Source: Tomitella gaofuii
GTDB lineage: Bacteria > Actinomycetota > Actinomycetes > Mycobacteriales > Mycobacteriaceae
Direction: 5' to 3'
DNA length: 64,000 bases
NCBI RefSeq assembly: GCF_014126825.1
Contig: NZ_CP059900.1
Location: forward strand, 2,432,954 to 2,496,953
The notes under the pieces were generated by a model. That model did not search any database. It saw nothing but the letters and a program-made list of their open reading frames with translations, and was not told the origin of the DNA. Below are positions 1 to 7,726 of this stretch, piece by piece. Position 1 is the stretch's first letter. Each line of letters begins with the position of its first letter. The position numbers and the translations under genes are program-made.

Positions 1-99
1 TGCGACGGGCTCGAGTCCCACGACCTCGGCCGCGAAGCGGTCCCACGCCTGCCGGTCGGGCACGTTCAGCCCGATGTAACCGATACCACGAAGGTTCAT
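1..99 (-). CDS. VOC-fold protein, extradiol-dioxygenase-like (N-terminal part only)
   Basis: Only the first 33 codons are inside the window; the gene runs off the left edge. The ATG at 97-99 has AAGGAG six bases upstream on the minus strand. The N-terminus MNLRGIGYIGLNVPD followed by a helix with a Trp is the opening beta-alpha unit of a vicinal-oxygen-chelate fold, as in BphC/HsaC-type ring-cleavage dioxygenases. The metal ligands lie outside the window, so dioxygenase activity is inference. It follows the class II aldolase gene by 18 bases on the same strand and is probably co-transcribed with it. Confidence 0.7.
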   Translation of the reverse strand, partial: MNLRGIGYIGLNVPDRQAWDRFAAEVVGLEPVA

Positions 100-117
100 C
101 GTGTACTCCTTGCCAGG

Positions 118-948
118 TCAGTCGAGCAGTTCGGGCTGCTCGCGTGTGATTTCGGTGAAGTAGCTCTGGAAGCCGAGCCAGCCGGCGTAGGGCGTGCCGG
201 TCTGCCGGTTGGTATGCCGGGCCATTTCCGTGTCGAGCACGGAGTACGGCCAGCCGGTGGACTCGAGGCGCATCTGGGCCTGGCACATCTGCTCGAAGAG
301 GATGAACCAGAAGACGGCCTCGTCGACGGTGCCGCCGACGGTCATGTGCCCGTGGTTCTCGTGGACCACCACGTTGATCCGCTCGGCATTGCCGGCGTGC
401 TCGGCGAAGGCCGCACCCAGCGTGTCGCCGACTTCGGTGTCGAAAACGACCCCTTCGAAGCCACGCGCCAGGCGCTGCGACTCGAAGAACGCGCAGGCGT
501 CCTGGCTGGTGGGCTCGACGAGCCGGCCGGTGGCCGACCACGGCCGGCCCCACGGCGAGTGCGAATGGCACGCGGCGTTGACGCCGGGGTTGTGCCGGTG
601 GATGCGCGAGTGGATGGCGAAGGCGGCCGCGTTGACCATCCTGTCGCCCTCGATGACGGTGCCGTGCTCGTCAACCAGCAGCAGGTCGGACACCCGCATC
701 GCACTGAACGGCACGGCCAGGGGGTTGACCCAAAAGCAGTCCGTGTGTTCCGGGTCGCGCACCGTGATGTGACCGGTGATGCCCGTGGTCAGGCCGAGGC
801 GGGCCAGGATCCGGAAGGACGCGGCGAGCCTCTCCTGGCGATGGCGGCGTTCCTGCGACGGATCGGCGAACTCCGGCGGCGACAGGCGTTCCATCGTTTC
901 TGCGACAGCGGACGACTCCTGCGTCGACATGGGTGGATGGCTGGACAT
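118..948 (-). CDS. Class II aldolase/adducin family protein
   Basis: A 276-residue protein of the class II aldolase/adducin fold, whose members use a divalent metal for aldol cleavage, epimerisation or decarboxylation. The expected ligands are visible as HSH at residues 128-130 and HENHGH near 196-201. Family length is usually 210-280 residues. I start at ATG 946-948 because GGGAGGGG lies four bases upstream; an open frame continues far upstream but has no comparable ribosome site and would run through the neighbouring genes. It is divergent from the catabolic operon starting at 1099 and shares a 150-base promoter region with it. Its substrate cannot be read from sequence; a role in cleaving a product of the neighbouring CoA pathway is inference. 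Confidence 0.85.
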   Translation of the reverse strand: MSSHPPMSTQESSAVAETMERLSPPEFADPSQERRHRQERLAASFRILARLGLTTGITGHITVRDPEHTDCFWVNPLAVPFSAMRVSDLLLVDEHGTVIEGDRMVNAAAFAIHSRIHRHNPGVNAACHSHSPWGRPWSATGRLVEPTSQDACAFFESQRLARGFEGVVFDTEVGDTLGAAFAEHAGNAERINVVVHENHGHMTVGGTVDEAVFWFILFEQMCQAQMRLESTGWPYSVLDTEMARHTNRQTGTPYAGWLGFQSYFTEITREQPELLD

Positions 949-993
949 GAAGCCCCTCCCTCGGTGGGTCGGATCGGCGGATTGACTGATATT

Positions 994-1008
994 GAAACGC
1001 GACGTTTC
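994..1008. promoter_or_regulatory. Perfect palindrome in divergent promoter region (candidate operator)
   Basis: GAAACG-CGA-CGTTTC, six-base arms around a three-base spacer, sits in the only AT-richer patch between the divergent aldolase and VOC/ligase genes. On the + strand a TTGACT sequence (982-987) ends seven bases before it, so a bound repressor would cover the promoter core. The size and symmetry fit a TetR-type operator; the TetR gene at 8889-9515 is the nearest candidate. Binding is inferred. Confidence 0.5.
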
Positions 1009-1098
1009 GTAACGTAGCATCAGGATGTGATCCGCACAACATCCGATTTCCACCGTGATCGGCGACGCACCGTCGGCGCCGCCGGCGAAGGGAGAACC

Positions 1099-1494
1099 AT
1101 GACCGTCCAGTCCGCCGAGGTCGGCATCGTCACCGCCGACGACGCACTGCCCGCCTTCTATCGGTGCGTCTTCGGTCTGACCGAACATCCGCCGAGGTCC
1201 TACCCCGCGGGCGTGGTCCACAGGCTCGGCCGCAGTGACGACGTGCTGGTCAAGATCATGGTTCCGGCCGCTCCCCCGACTCAGGCACCGCAGACGCCCG
1301 CGCAGTTCTGGGACCGCGCGGGCCTCGCCTACTGCACCCTGTGGGTCGACGCGCTCGACGACGTGGTGCGGCGCTGCGGCGACCACGGCGGCACCGTGGC
1401 GGCGGAGCCGGTCGAAATACGCCCCGGGGTGCGCACCGCACTGCTCCGCGACCCCGACGGCAACACCCTCGAGGTCATGGAGGGCGGCCGGTGA
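1099..1494 (+). CDS. VOC family protein (glyoxalase/bleomycin-resistance fold)
   Basis: A 131-residue single VOC domain. The C-terminal ending with LLRDPDGNTLEVMEG is the hallmark last strand of the family, with the Glu that normally ligands metal. ATG 1099 is preceded by AAGGGAG at 1088-1094; an in-frame opening further upstream has no such site. The stop overlaps the GTG of the acyl-CoA ligase (GTGA), so the two are translationally coupled. VOC members include epimerases, lyases and dioxygenases; epimerisation of an acyl-CoA stereocentre (methylmalonyl-CoA-epimerase-like) would suit the operon but is only a guess. Confidence 0.85.
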   Translation: MTVQSAEVGIVTADDALPAFYRCVFGLTEHPPRSYPAGVVHRLGRSDDVLVKIMVPAAPPTQAPQTPAQFWDRAGLAYCTLWVDALDDVVRRCGDHGGTVAAEPVEIRPGVRTALLRDPDGNTLEVMEGGR

Positions 1495-3035
1495 GTGCGC
1501 CGCCGGCCGCGACGTTCTGGGCGCTCGTCGAAAAGCGCGCCGCGGCGACGCCCGACGCGGTGCTCCTCGTCGACGACGACGGACACACCATGACGTGCGC
1601 GGGCTACCGCGAGGCGGTGCTCCGGGCCGCCGCCGGGCTGCACGCCGAGGGGGCGCGTCCCGGCAACACGCTCGCCTGGCAGCTGCCCTCGTGGATCGGG
1701 GCGATGGTGCTGATGGGCGCGTGCGCACGCCTCGGCGTGCCGCAGATGCCCGTGCTGCCGATCCACCGCGACAGGGAGCTCCGGCTGCTGCTCGGCGCCG
1801 CACAGGCACGCCTGTGGTGCCTGCCCTCCTCCTGGCGGGGCACCGACTACGCCGCTCTGGCCGACCGAGTGCGCGGCCGCGTCCCACGTGTGCGGACACT
1901 GTTCTGCGATCGCGCGCTGCCGCAGGGCGATCCTCGTACCCTGCCGCCGGCCCCCGGGTCGGCCGAGCACATGCGGTGGCTCTTCCCCACGTCCGGCACC
2001 ACCGGCGACCCCAAGATCGCCGTCCACACCGATGCCACACTCATCGCGGGGGCGGTGGCGCTGTGCGATTCGCAGGGCTTCCGCCCGAGTGACCGCTACG
2101 GCATCGCCTTCCCCGTCACGCACATCGGCGGGGCCACCAACCTCGCCGCGGCATTGCACAGAGGCTTCTCGTTAGCGCTGGTCGAAGCGTTCGAACCCGC
2201 GCGGACCGCGGCGACCTTCCGCCGCCTCGGCGTCACGATCGCCGGCGGGGGTCCGGCGTTCTACACCGGTTTCCTCGCCGCCCAGCGCCGCACGCCCGGT
2301 CGCTTGATTCTGCCCGTGCTGCGTTTCATGACCGGGGGCGGGGCTCCGATGCCGCCCGAGCTGCACGTGCAGGTGCGCGACGAGATCGGCGGGGCGGGCT
2401 GCGCCCACGGTTACGGCATGACCGAGTCGTGCATCGTCGCGATGAACCGCCCCGACGACACCGACGAGCATCTCATGCACACGGTGGGCCGCCCCTGCGG
2501 CGGCATCGAGGTCCGCGCGACCGGGACCGGCGGCACGCAGAACGATGGCGAAGTGCACATCCGCGGCGCGGCTGTGTTCCTCGGCTACCTCGGCGAGTCC
2601 ACGCCGGCACTCGACGCCGACGGCTGGTTCGCCACCGGCGACCTGGGCCGTATCGACGACGACGGACACCTGCGCATCACCGGCCGGATTAAGGACATCA
2701 TCATCCGCAAGGGCGAGAACATCCACGCCGGCGAGCTCGAGCAGGTGCTGCGCGAGCATCCCGCGGTCGCCGATGCGGCGGTGATCGGCCTGCCCGACGC
2801 CGAGCGCGGCGAACTGGTGTGCGCGGTACTCGTCACCGAGCCGGGGCGCACGGTGGACGCCGCCGCGATCACTGCGCACTGCGCTGCCGCCGGGCTGATG
2901 CGGCAGAAGTTCCCCGAACAGGTGATCACCGTGGCCGAACTGCCCCGCAACAGCGCCGGCAAGACTCGCAAGGACGACCTGCGCCGCCGCTACTCGGCCG
3001 CGCCGGCGGCGATCGGGGCGACCGATGCCAGGTGA
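1491..3035 (+). CDS. AMP-forming acyl-CoA ligase (FadD-like)
   Basis: A 514-residue ANL-superfamily adenylate-forming enzyme that would activate a carboxylic acid to its acyl-CoA via an acyl-AMP. The phosphate-binding loop TSGTTGDPK lies near residues 167-175, followed by YGMTES, the hinge region GRIKDIIIRKGENI and the terminal PRNSAGKTRKDDL containing the catalytic Lys. Translation starts at GTG 1491 inside the stop of the VOC gene; the downstream thiolase-like gene overlaps its end by 11 bases. As the only ligase in this operon it probably performs the entry step of the pathway. Substrate unknown; the company of Ltp2/DUF35/MaoC genes suggests a steroid- or branched-side-chain acid. Confidence 0.93.
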   Translation: MSAPPAATFWALVEKRAAATPDAVLLVDDDGHTMTCAGYREAVLRAAAGLHAEGARPGNTLAWQLPSWIGAMVLMGACARLGVPQMPVLPIHRDRELRLLLGAAQARLWCLPSSWRGTDYAALADRVRGRVPRVRTLFCDRALPQGDPRTLPPAPGSAEHMRWLFPTSGTTGDPKIAVHTDATLIAGAVALCDSQGFRPSDRYGIAFPVTHIGGATNLAAALHRGFSLALVEAFEPARTAATFRRLGVTIAGGGPAFYTGFLAAQRRTPGRLILPVLRFMTGGGAPMPPELHVQVRDEIGGAGCAHGYGMTESCIVAMNRPDDTDEHLMHTVGRPCGGIEVRATGTGGTQNDGEVHIRGAAVFLGYLGESTPALDADGWFATGDLGRIDDDGHLRITGRIKDIIIRKGENIHAGELEQVLREHPAVADAAVIGLPDAERGELVCAVLVTEPGRTVDAAAITAHCAAAGLMRQKFPEQVITVAELPRNSAGKTRKDDLRRRYSAAPAAIGATDAR

Positions 3036-4200
3036 CCTCGCGGGCCGCTGCGCCATCGTCGGGACCGGCCAGACCCCGTACACCCGCGGCACGGACCGCA
3101 GCACGCTGCAGCTGCAGCTCGATGCCGCAGAGCGCGCGATCGCCGACGCAGGCCTCACCCCCGCCGACATCGACGCGGTGATGCCCAACGCCATGTCCGA
3201 GCGCATCGCCGAGGACTTCATCGTCGAGCTCGGCCTGCCGGACGTCGCCTACACCAGCACCCATCACACCGGCGGAGCCTCGGTTCTGTCGGCGGTGCAG
3301 AGCGCCTGCCTGGCCGTCGCGGCCGGAGTGTCCCGGCATGCGCTGGTGGTGGCGGGCCGGCGCGGATACAGCGCACAGCGCGTCTCCACCTCGCAGGCCC
3401 GCCCTGAGCGCGTCACCGCGACGGTCGGCGAGTTCGAGAAGCCCTACGGCGCCATCGTGGCCGCGCAGTGGTTCGCGCAGTCCGCGCAGCGGCACATGCA
3501 CCTGTACGGCACCACCGAGGAGCAGCTCGGGCACGTGGCCGTCGGCTGCCGCCGGCACGCCAACCTCAACCCGCGCGCCTACATGCACGGCCGCGGGATG
3601 ACCCTCGAGGACCACCGCCGGTCACGCATGATCACCACCCCGTTTCGCCTCTTCGACTGCTCGCTCGAGACCGATGGCGCCGCCGCGGTGGTGATCACCT
3701 CGGTCGAGCGCGCCGCAGACCTGCCTCACCGCCCGGTGCTCGTAAGGGGCATCGCCGAAGGCCACGGTGATCCGCCCACCTCGATCACGCAGAAGCACGA
3801 CATCACCGTCCTCGATGGCCTGCGCAGCGCCGGGCGGCGCGCCTTCCGCATGGCCGGGCTACGCCCCGCCGACATCGACTGTGCGCAGCTCTACGACGCG
3901 TTCACCTGGTTCGTCATCGCCAGCCTCGAGGCGCTGGGATTCTGCGGCCCCGGCGAAGGCGGGCCGTTCGTCGAAGACGGCCGCATCGGCCCGGGCGGGG
4001 CCCTGCCGGTGAACACCCACGGCGGGCTGCTCTCCGAGGCGCACGTCTCGGGCATGAATCACCTGGTCGAGGCGGTCCACCAGCTGCGCGGTACCGCGGA
4101 GCCGCAACGCCTCGTTCCCGGCTGCGAGCACGCGCTGGTGAGCAATGAGGGCGACTTTTTCGAGGGATCGGTCGCCATTCTCGAGCGGGGCGGACGGTGA
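3025..4200 (+). CDS. Thiolase-like lyase of the lipid-transfer/Ltp2 group
   Basis: A 391-residue thiolase-fold protein. Where degradative thiolases have the acyl-accepting Cys in a CASG-like motif, this one reads HTGGAS (81-86). It keeps the later GLLSEAHVSG segment and an LYDAFTW motif containing Tyr. Loss of the nucleophilic Cys with retention of Tyr and His is characteristic of Ltp2-type retro-aldolases, which cleave beta-hydroxyacyl-CoAs together with a DUF35 partner. The partner gene follows directly with a GTGA overlap. ATG 3025 overlaps the ligase end by 11 bases. I favour retro-aldol cleavage over thiolysis; a non-catalytic lipid-transfer role remains possible. Confidence 0.88.
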   Translation: MPGDLAGRCAIVGTGQTPYTRGTDRSTLQLQLDAAERAIADAGLTPADIDAVMPNAMSERIAEDFIVELGLPDVAYTSTHHTGGASVLSAVQSACLAVAAGVSRHALVVAGRRGYSAQRVSTSQARPERVTATVGEFEKPYGAIVAAQWFAQSAQRHMHLYGTTEEQLGHVAVGCRRHANLNPRAYMHGRGMTLEDHRRSRMITTPFRLFDCSLETDGAAAVVITSVERAADLPHRPVLVRGIAEGHGDPPTSITQKHDITVLDGLRSAGRRAFRMAGLRPADIDCAQLYDAFTWFVIASLEALGFCGPGEGGPFVEDGRIGPGGALPVNTHGGLLSEAHVSGMNHLVEAVHQLRGTAEPQRLVPGCEHALVSNEGDFFEGSVAILERGGR

Positions 4201-4703
4201 TCGGGACGGCGGTGCAGGGACGTCCCCTGCCCGAGCCCTCGCCCCTCACCGCCGGTTTCTGGGAAGCCGCGGCCGACGGCCGCCTCGTCCTGCAGCGTTG
4301 CGACGCCTGCGGGCGCCATCGGCACTACCCGCAGCACCGCTGCCCGCACTGCCGTGAGGCCGCGTGGCGGTGGGCGGCGGCGAACGGGCGCGGCCGCATC
4401 CACAGCTTCACCGTTACCCACCACGCATTCCACCCCGCCTGGACTGGCCGCACGCCCTACGTGGTGGCGACCGTGCAGCTCGACGAGGGCGTGCGGGTGG
4501 TGACCGACATGGACGAAGACCCCGCCATCGTCCGCATCGACGCGCCCGTTGAGGTGTTCTTCGAGGACACGGGCGGGGGCCGTGCGCTTCCGCGATTCCG
4601 CATCGCGGGACGCCCGGCATCGGCGCCGGCAGACCGCGACGGCCGACCCGCTGCGCGACGCGGAGCGGCGGATACGCACACGACGACGGAGGGAAACACA
4701 TGA
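4197..4703 (+). CDS. DUF35 OB-fold/zinc-ribbon partner of thiolase-like enzyme
   Basis: A 168-residue protein with a rubredoxin-like zinc ribbon near residues 35-51 (CDAC, then CPHC) followed by an acyl-CoA-binding OB-fold, the standard DUF35 layout. In known systems (ChsH2 C-terminal domain with Ltp2) this domain holds the active site of the aldolase together. Here it stands alone instead of being fused to a MaoC domain. The start is GTG 4197, overlapping the stop of the thiolase-like gene, which is strong evidence of a stoichiometric complex. The last 35 residues are Arg/Ala-rich and probably disordered. Confidence 0.88.
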   Translation: MIGTAVQGRPLPEPSPLTAGFWEAAADGRLVLQRCDACGRHRHYPQHRCPHCREAAWRWAAANGRGRIHSFTVTHHAFHPAWTGRTPYVVATVQLDEGVRVVTDMDEDPAIVRIDAPVEVFFEDTGGGRALPRFRIAGRPASAPADRDGRPAARRGAADTHTTTEGNT

Positions 4704-5503
4704 CCGGGTACGCATTCGACGACATCGGGTGCGAGGTCGACGACGGGGTCGCCGTCGTCACCCTCGCACGGCCCGGTTCGCACAATGCTCTCAACACGCG
4801 CATGCGCTCCGGGCTGCACCGGCTGTGGCGGGCGATGCGGTCCGACCCGGCGGTGCGCTGCATCGTCCTCACAGGCGAGGGGTCGGCCGCGTTCTCCAGC
4901 GGCATCGACCGCACCGAGATCCTGCAGGACGACGAGGAATTCGATCCGTTTTCCTACGACGACCTGGCCGCCGAGATCGGCCCCAAGACCAACGGACTGT
5001 GGAAGCCAGTCATCGCCGCGGTCAACGGTATGGCCTGCGGCGGTGCGTTCTACCTGCTCGGCGAGGCCGACTTCCTCATCGCCGCCGACCATGCCACGTT
5101 CTTCGATCCGCATGTGAGCTACGGGATGGCAGCCGTGTACGAGCCGATGTTCCTCAGCGGCCGGATGGCCTTCGGCGACCTGATGCGCCTTTCGCTGATG
5201 GGCCTCGACGAGCGCATGTCTGCGGAGACCGCCCGCGCCACCGGCCTGGTGTCCGAGGTGGTGGCGGGGTCCGACCTGATGACGACGGCGATGCGCGCCG
5301 CGCGATCCATCGCCGCCCACCCCGCGCCACCGGTGCAGGCCACGGTGCGGGCGCTGTGGTCGGCGCGCCGCCTCGGTCTGCAGGGCGCCGTCGACATGGG
5401 CACCGTGCTGCTGGCCTCGGGAACCCGCCGCGAGCACCTCGACGCCGGCCAGGAGCGCTTCCGCGCCGCCGCACGCCCCCGCCCCCGCCCCCGCACCCGA
5501 TAG
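4700..5503 (+). CDS. Enoyl-CoA hydratase/isomerase (crotonase) family protein
   Basis: A 267-residue crotonase-fold protein; the oxyanion-hole segment NGMACGG is at about 110-115. The first catalytic Glu of canonical hydratases (PE motif) is replaced by His138 (DPHVSYG), and an Asp (about 160) lies near where the second Glu is expected, so classical syn-hydration is doubtful. Isomerase, C-C hydrolase or decarboxylase activity is possible. ATG 4700 overlaps the previous stop (ATGA). The C-terminus is an unusual Arg-Pro run (RPRPRPRTR) encoded by a C-rich simple repeat at about 5475-5500. Confidence 0.88.
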   Translation: MTGYAFDDIGCEVDDGVAVVTLARPGSHNALNTRMRSGLHRLWRAMRSDPAVRCIVLTGEGSAAFSSGIDRTEILQDDEEFDPFSYDDLAAEIGPKTNGLWKPVIAAVNGMACGGAFYLLGEADFLIAADHATFFDPHVSYGMAAVYEPMFLSGRMAFGDLMRLSLMGLDERMSAETARATGLVSEVVAGSDLMTTAMRAARSIAAHPAPPVQATVRALWSARRLGLQGAVDMGTVLLASGTRREHLDAGQERFRAAARPRPRPRTR

Positions 5504-5519
5504 GAAGGAACAACCCGAT

Positions 5520-6707
5520 ATGGACTTCGCATTCTCCGACGAGGAACGCGCCTTCGATGCGGAGGTCGCCCAGTTCCTGGCGGACGAGCACACGCGGGAG
5601 GAAGCCGCGGAAGTGTTCGCACCGCACAGGGAAGCCGATGCCCAGTTGGCCGACACCTCCGCACGCAAGGCGTTCCTGCGCCGCCTGGCCGAGCGCGGTT
5701 GGCTCGGCATGTCCTGGCCGCGCGAGTACGGCGGCGCCGACCAGGCCGGCATGTACGAATACCTGCTCAACGAGCGGCTAGCCCGGGCCGGAGCGCCGCT
5801 GATCGGCAAGGGCGTGGGCATCATAGGCAAGACGCTCATCCGGCATGGCTCCGAGGAGCTGCGCCGCCGGTTCCTGCCCGCCATCCTCGCGGGAACGATC
5901 GACTTCGCGCTCGGATATTCCGAGCCCGATGCCGGCTCCGACCTCGCATCCCTGTCGCTGCGCGCCCGCCGCGCGCCGGGCGGGTGGCGTCTCGACGGCC
6001 AGAAGCGCTTCAGTACCTCGGCCCACTTCGCCGACTGGTACTGGGTGGCCGCCCGCACCGACCCCGACGCGCCCAAGCACGAGGGCATCACGCTGTTCCT
6101 CATTCCCCTGTCCGCCCCGGGGCTCACGGTCCTTGAGCAGAAGACGATGGGCGACGAACGCACGAACGAGGTGTTCTTCGACGACGTGTTCGTGCCGGAC
6201 GACGCCGTGGTGGGCGAAGTCGACAACGGCTGGCGCTACGTCACCGAGGCGATCGACTACGAGCGTTTCACCATCTACACGGTCGGGATGCTCGAGTCGA
6301 AGATGGAGCGCATCCTCGCCTGGGCGCGCACCGCCACCGTGCATGGTCGGCCAGCCTACGAAGACCCGGCCGTCCGCGCCGGCATCGCGGAGCTTGCCAC
6401 CGATCTGGAGGCGGCGCGCATGCTCACCCTCCGCGTCATCGACACGGCCTCGCGAGGCGAGGTGCCCTCCACGGAGGCGTCGATGTGCAAGCTCACCCTA
6501 ACCCGCCTGCACCAAAAGATGGCGGACTGGATGCTCGACCGGTGCGGCCCCACCGTCGTCCTGCGCAGCGGCGACCCCGGCGCGCAGGACCACGGCTTCT
6601 GGGAGCATTCCTACCGGTTCACCGTCCTCGAGACGATCGGTGGCGGGGCCTCGGAGATCCAGAAGAACATCCTTGCCCGCCGCGCGTTGGGTCTGCCGGT
6701 CCGGTGA
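5520..6707 (+). CDS. Acyl-CoA dehydrogenase, first of two in the operon
   Basis: A 395-residue flavin-dependent acyl-CoA dehydrogenase. N-terminal helical domain MDFAFSDEERAF, beta-domain signature ALGYSEPDAGSDL (about 137-149) and C-terminal LETIGGGASEIQKNILARR match the family in order and length. It would introduce the alpha-beta double bond and pass electrons to ETF. AAGGA precedes ATG 5520 after a 16-base gap. In mycobacterial steroid catabolism two adjacent FadE proteins form alpha2beta2 heterotetramers in which only one subunit supplies the base; together with the second gene at 7727 this may be such a pair. I could not assign the catalytic Glu with certainty. Confidence 0.93.
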   Translation: MDFAFSDEERAFDAEVAQFLADEHTREEAAEVFAPHREADAQLADTSARKAFLRRLAERGWLGMSWPREYGGADQAGMYEYLLNERLARAGAPLIGKGVGIIGKTLIRHGSEELRRRFLPAILAGTIDFALGYSEPDAGSDLASLSLRARRAPGGWRLDGQKRFSTSAHFADWYWVAARTDPDAPKHEGITLFLIPLSAPGLTVLEQKTMGDERTNEVFFDDVFVPDDAVVGEVDNGWRYVTEAIDYERFTIYTVGMLESKMERILAWARTATVHGRPAYEDPAVRAGIAELATDLEAARMLTLRVIDTASRGEVPSTEASMCKLTLTRLHQKMADWMLDRCGPTVVLRSGDPGAQDHGFWEHSYRFTVLETIGGGASEIQKNILARRALGLPVR

Positions 6708-7720
6708 GCCCCCGAAACGACACGTTGCGGCCGCTGCTCACGCACCACGTCACGCGCACGGCACAGTGGGCCGTCGACCCGTTTTCGATCGCGCAATGGT
6801 GCTCGGCCGTAGAGGATGCCAATCCGCTGCACCACGGCGATCCCGCCACGATGATCGCACCATCGGCGATGGCCGGGGTCTGGACGCAGGAGCCGGTGTG
6901 GCGACCCGACGGCACGCCCGGGCGGGCGATGGAATTGCATCACCGGCTCAAAGAGTTACTCGGCCTGCCCACCGCCGTGGTCCGCGACATCACCCACCGC
7001 TACGGTCGGCCGGTGCGCGTCGGGGACCTGCTCACCGCCACCCATCGCATCACCGAGGTGGGCCCGCCACGGCGCAGCCGTGCGGGGCTCGGGCGCGACT
7101 GGACGGTGCACGTGCAGCACACCGACCAGTACGGCCGGACCGCCGCCGAAGAGGACTGGCGATTCCACGGGTACCGCCCGGACGCCGCGGACGCGGACGC
7201 CGGGCACCTGCGAAGAAGCGGCGCCCACGGCCACGCGGACGACGCCCGGCCGGCGGCGTCCATCGCTCCGCTCGCCGTCTCCGTCGATGCGCGCCGCATC
7301 GTCATGGCCGCCGCCGCCAGCCGCGACTGGACCCGGTTCCACCACGACCGTGAGGCCGCCGTGGCCGCCGGGATGCCAGACATCATCCTGAACACGCCCG
7401 GGCACACGGCGCTGATCAGCAGATGGCTCGTCGAGAACGCGGTGCCCGGCGGACGGATCCTGCGGCTGACACTGCGGCTGCGCCGACCGGTCGTGCCCGG
7501 CGCGGCGGTGGAGATAGGCGGCGAGGCGACCGGCACGACCCCCGCGCCCGGGGGCTGCCGCGTCACGTACGTCCGCTTCACCGAGCGGGCCGCCGGCTCC
7601 GTCACCGCCGTCGGCAGCGCCGCCATCGCCGGCCCGGCGTCCTCCGGACGCGGCGATCCGTGGCGCATTCCGCCACACGCCTGGCAGAACCTGCCCGACC
7701 ACCCAGACACCGAGGAGTGA
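6704..7720 (+). CDS. Double-hotdog MaoC-like enoyl-CoA hydratase
   Basis: A 338-residue protein with two hotdog halves. The N-terminal half contains EDANPLHHGD (about residues 40-49), matching the hydratase-2 D-x-N-P-x-H active-site motif. The C-terminal half contains DWTRFHHD followed by a glycine-containing loop, a variant of the same motif. Fused double MaoC domains are known from (R)-hydratases, whereas the cholesterol enzymes ChsH1/ChsH2 are separate chains. The start at GTG 6704 overlaps the dehydrogenase stop (GTGA). Placement between two dehydrogenase genes fits hydration of their enoyl-CoA product. A His/Asp/Ala-rich linker (about 165-190) joins the halves. Confidence 0.85.
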   Translation: MSPRNDTLRPLLTHHVTRTAQWAVDPFSIAQWCSAVEDANPLHHGDPATMIAPSAMAGVWTQEPVWRPDGTPGRAMELHHRLKELLGLPTAVVRDITHRYGRPVRVGDLLTATHRITEVGPPRRSRAGLGRDWTVHVQHTDQYGRTAAEEDWRFHGYRPDAADADAGHLRRSGAHGHADDARPAASIAPLAVSVDARRIVMAAAASRDWTRFHHDREAAVAAGMPDIILNTPGHTALISRWLVENAVPGGRILRLTLRLRRPVVPGAAVEIGGEATGTTPAPGGCRVTYVRFTERAAGSVTAVGSAAIAGPASSGRGDPWRIPPHAWQNLPDHPDTEE

Positions 7721-7726
7721 GCCCTG

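Noticed and set aside
5473-5500. C-rich simple repeat at the crotonase 3' end as a regulatory G-quadruplex
   Set aside because: The CCCCCG units simply encode the Pro/Arg tail; quadruplex potential is unremarkable in such GC-rich DNA, so it was not promoted to a feature.
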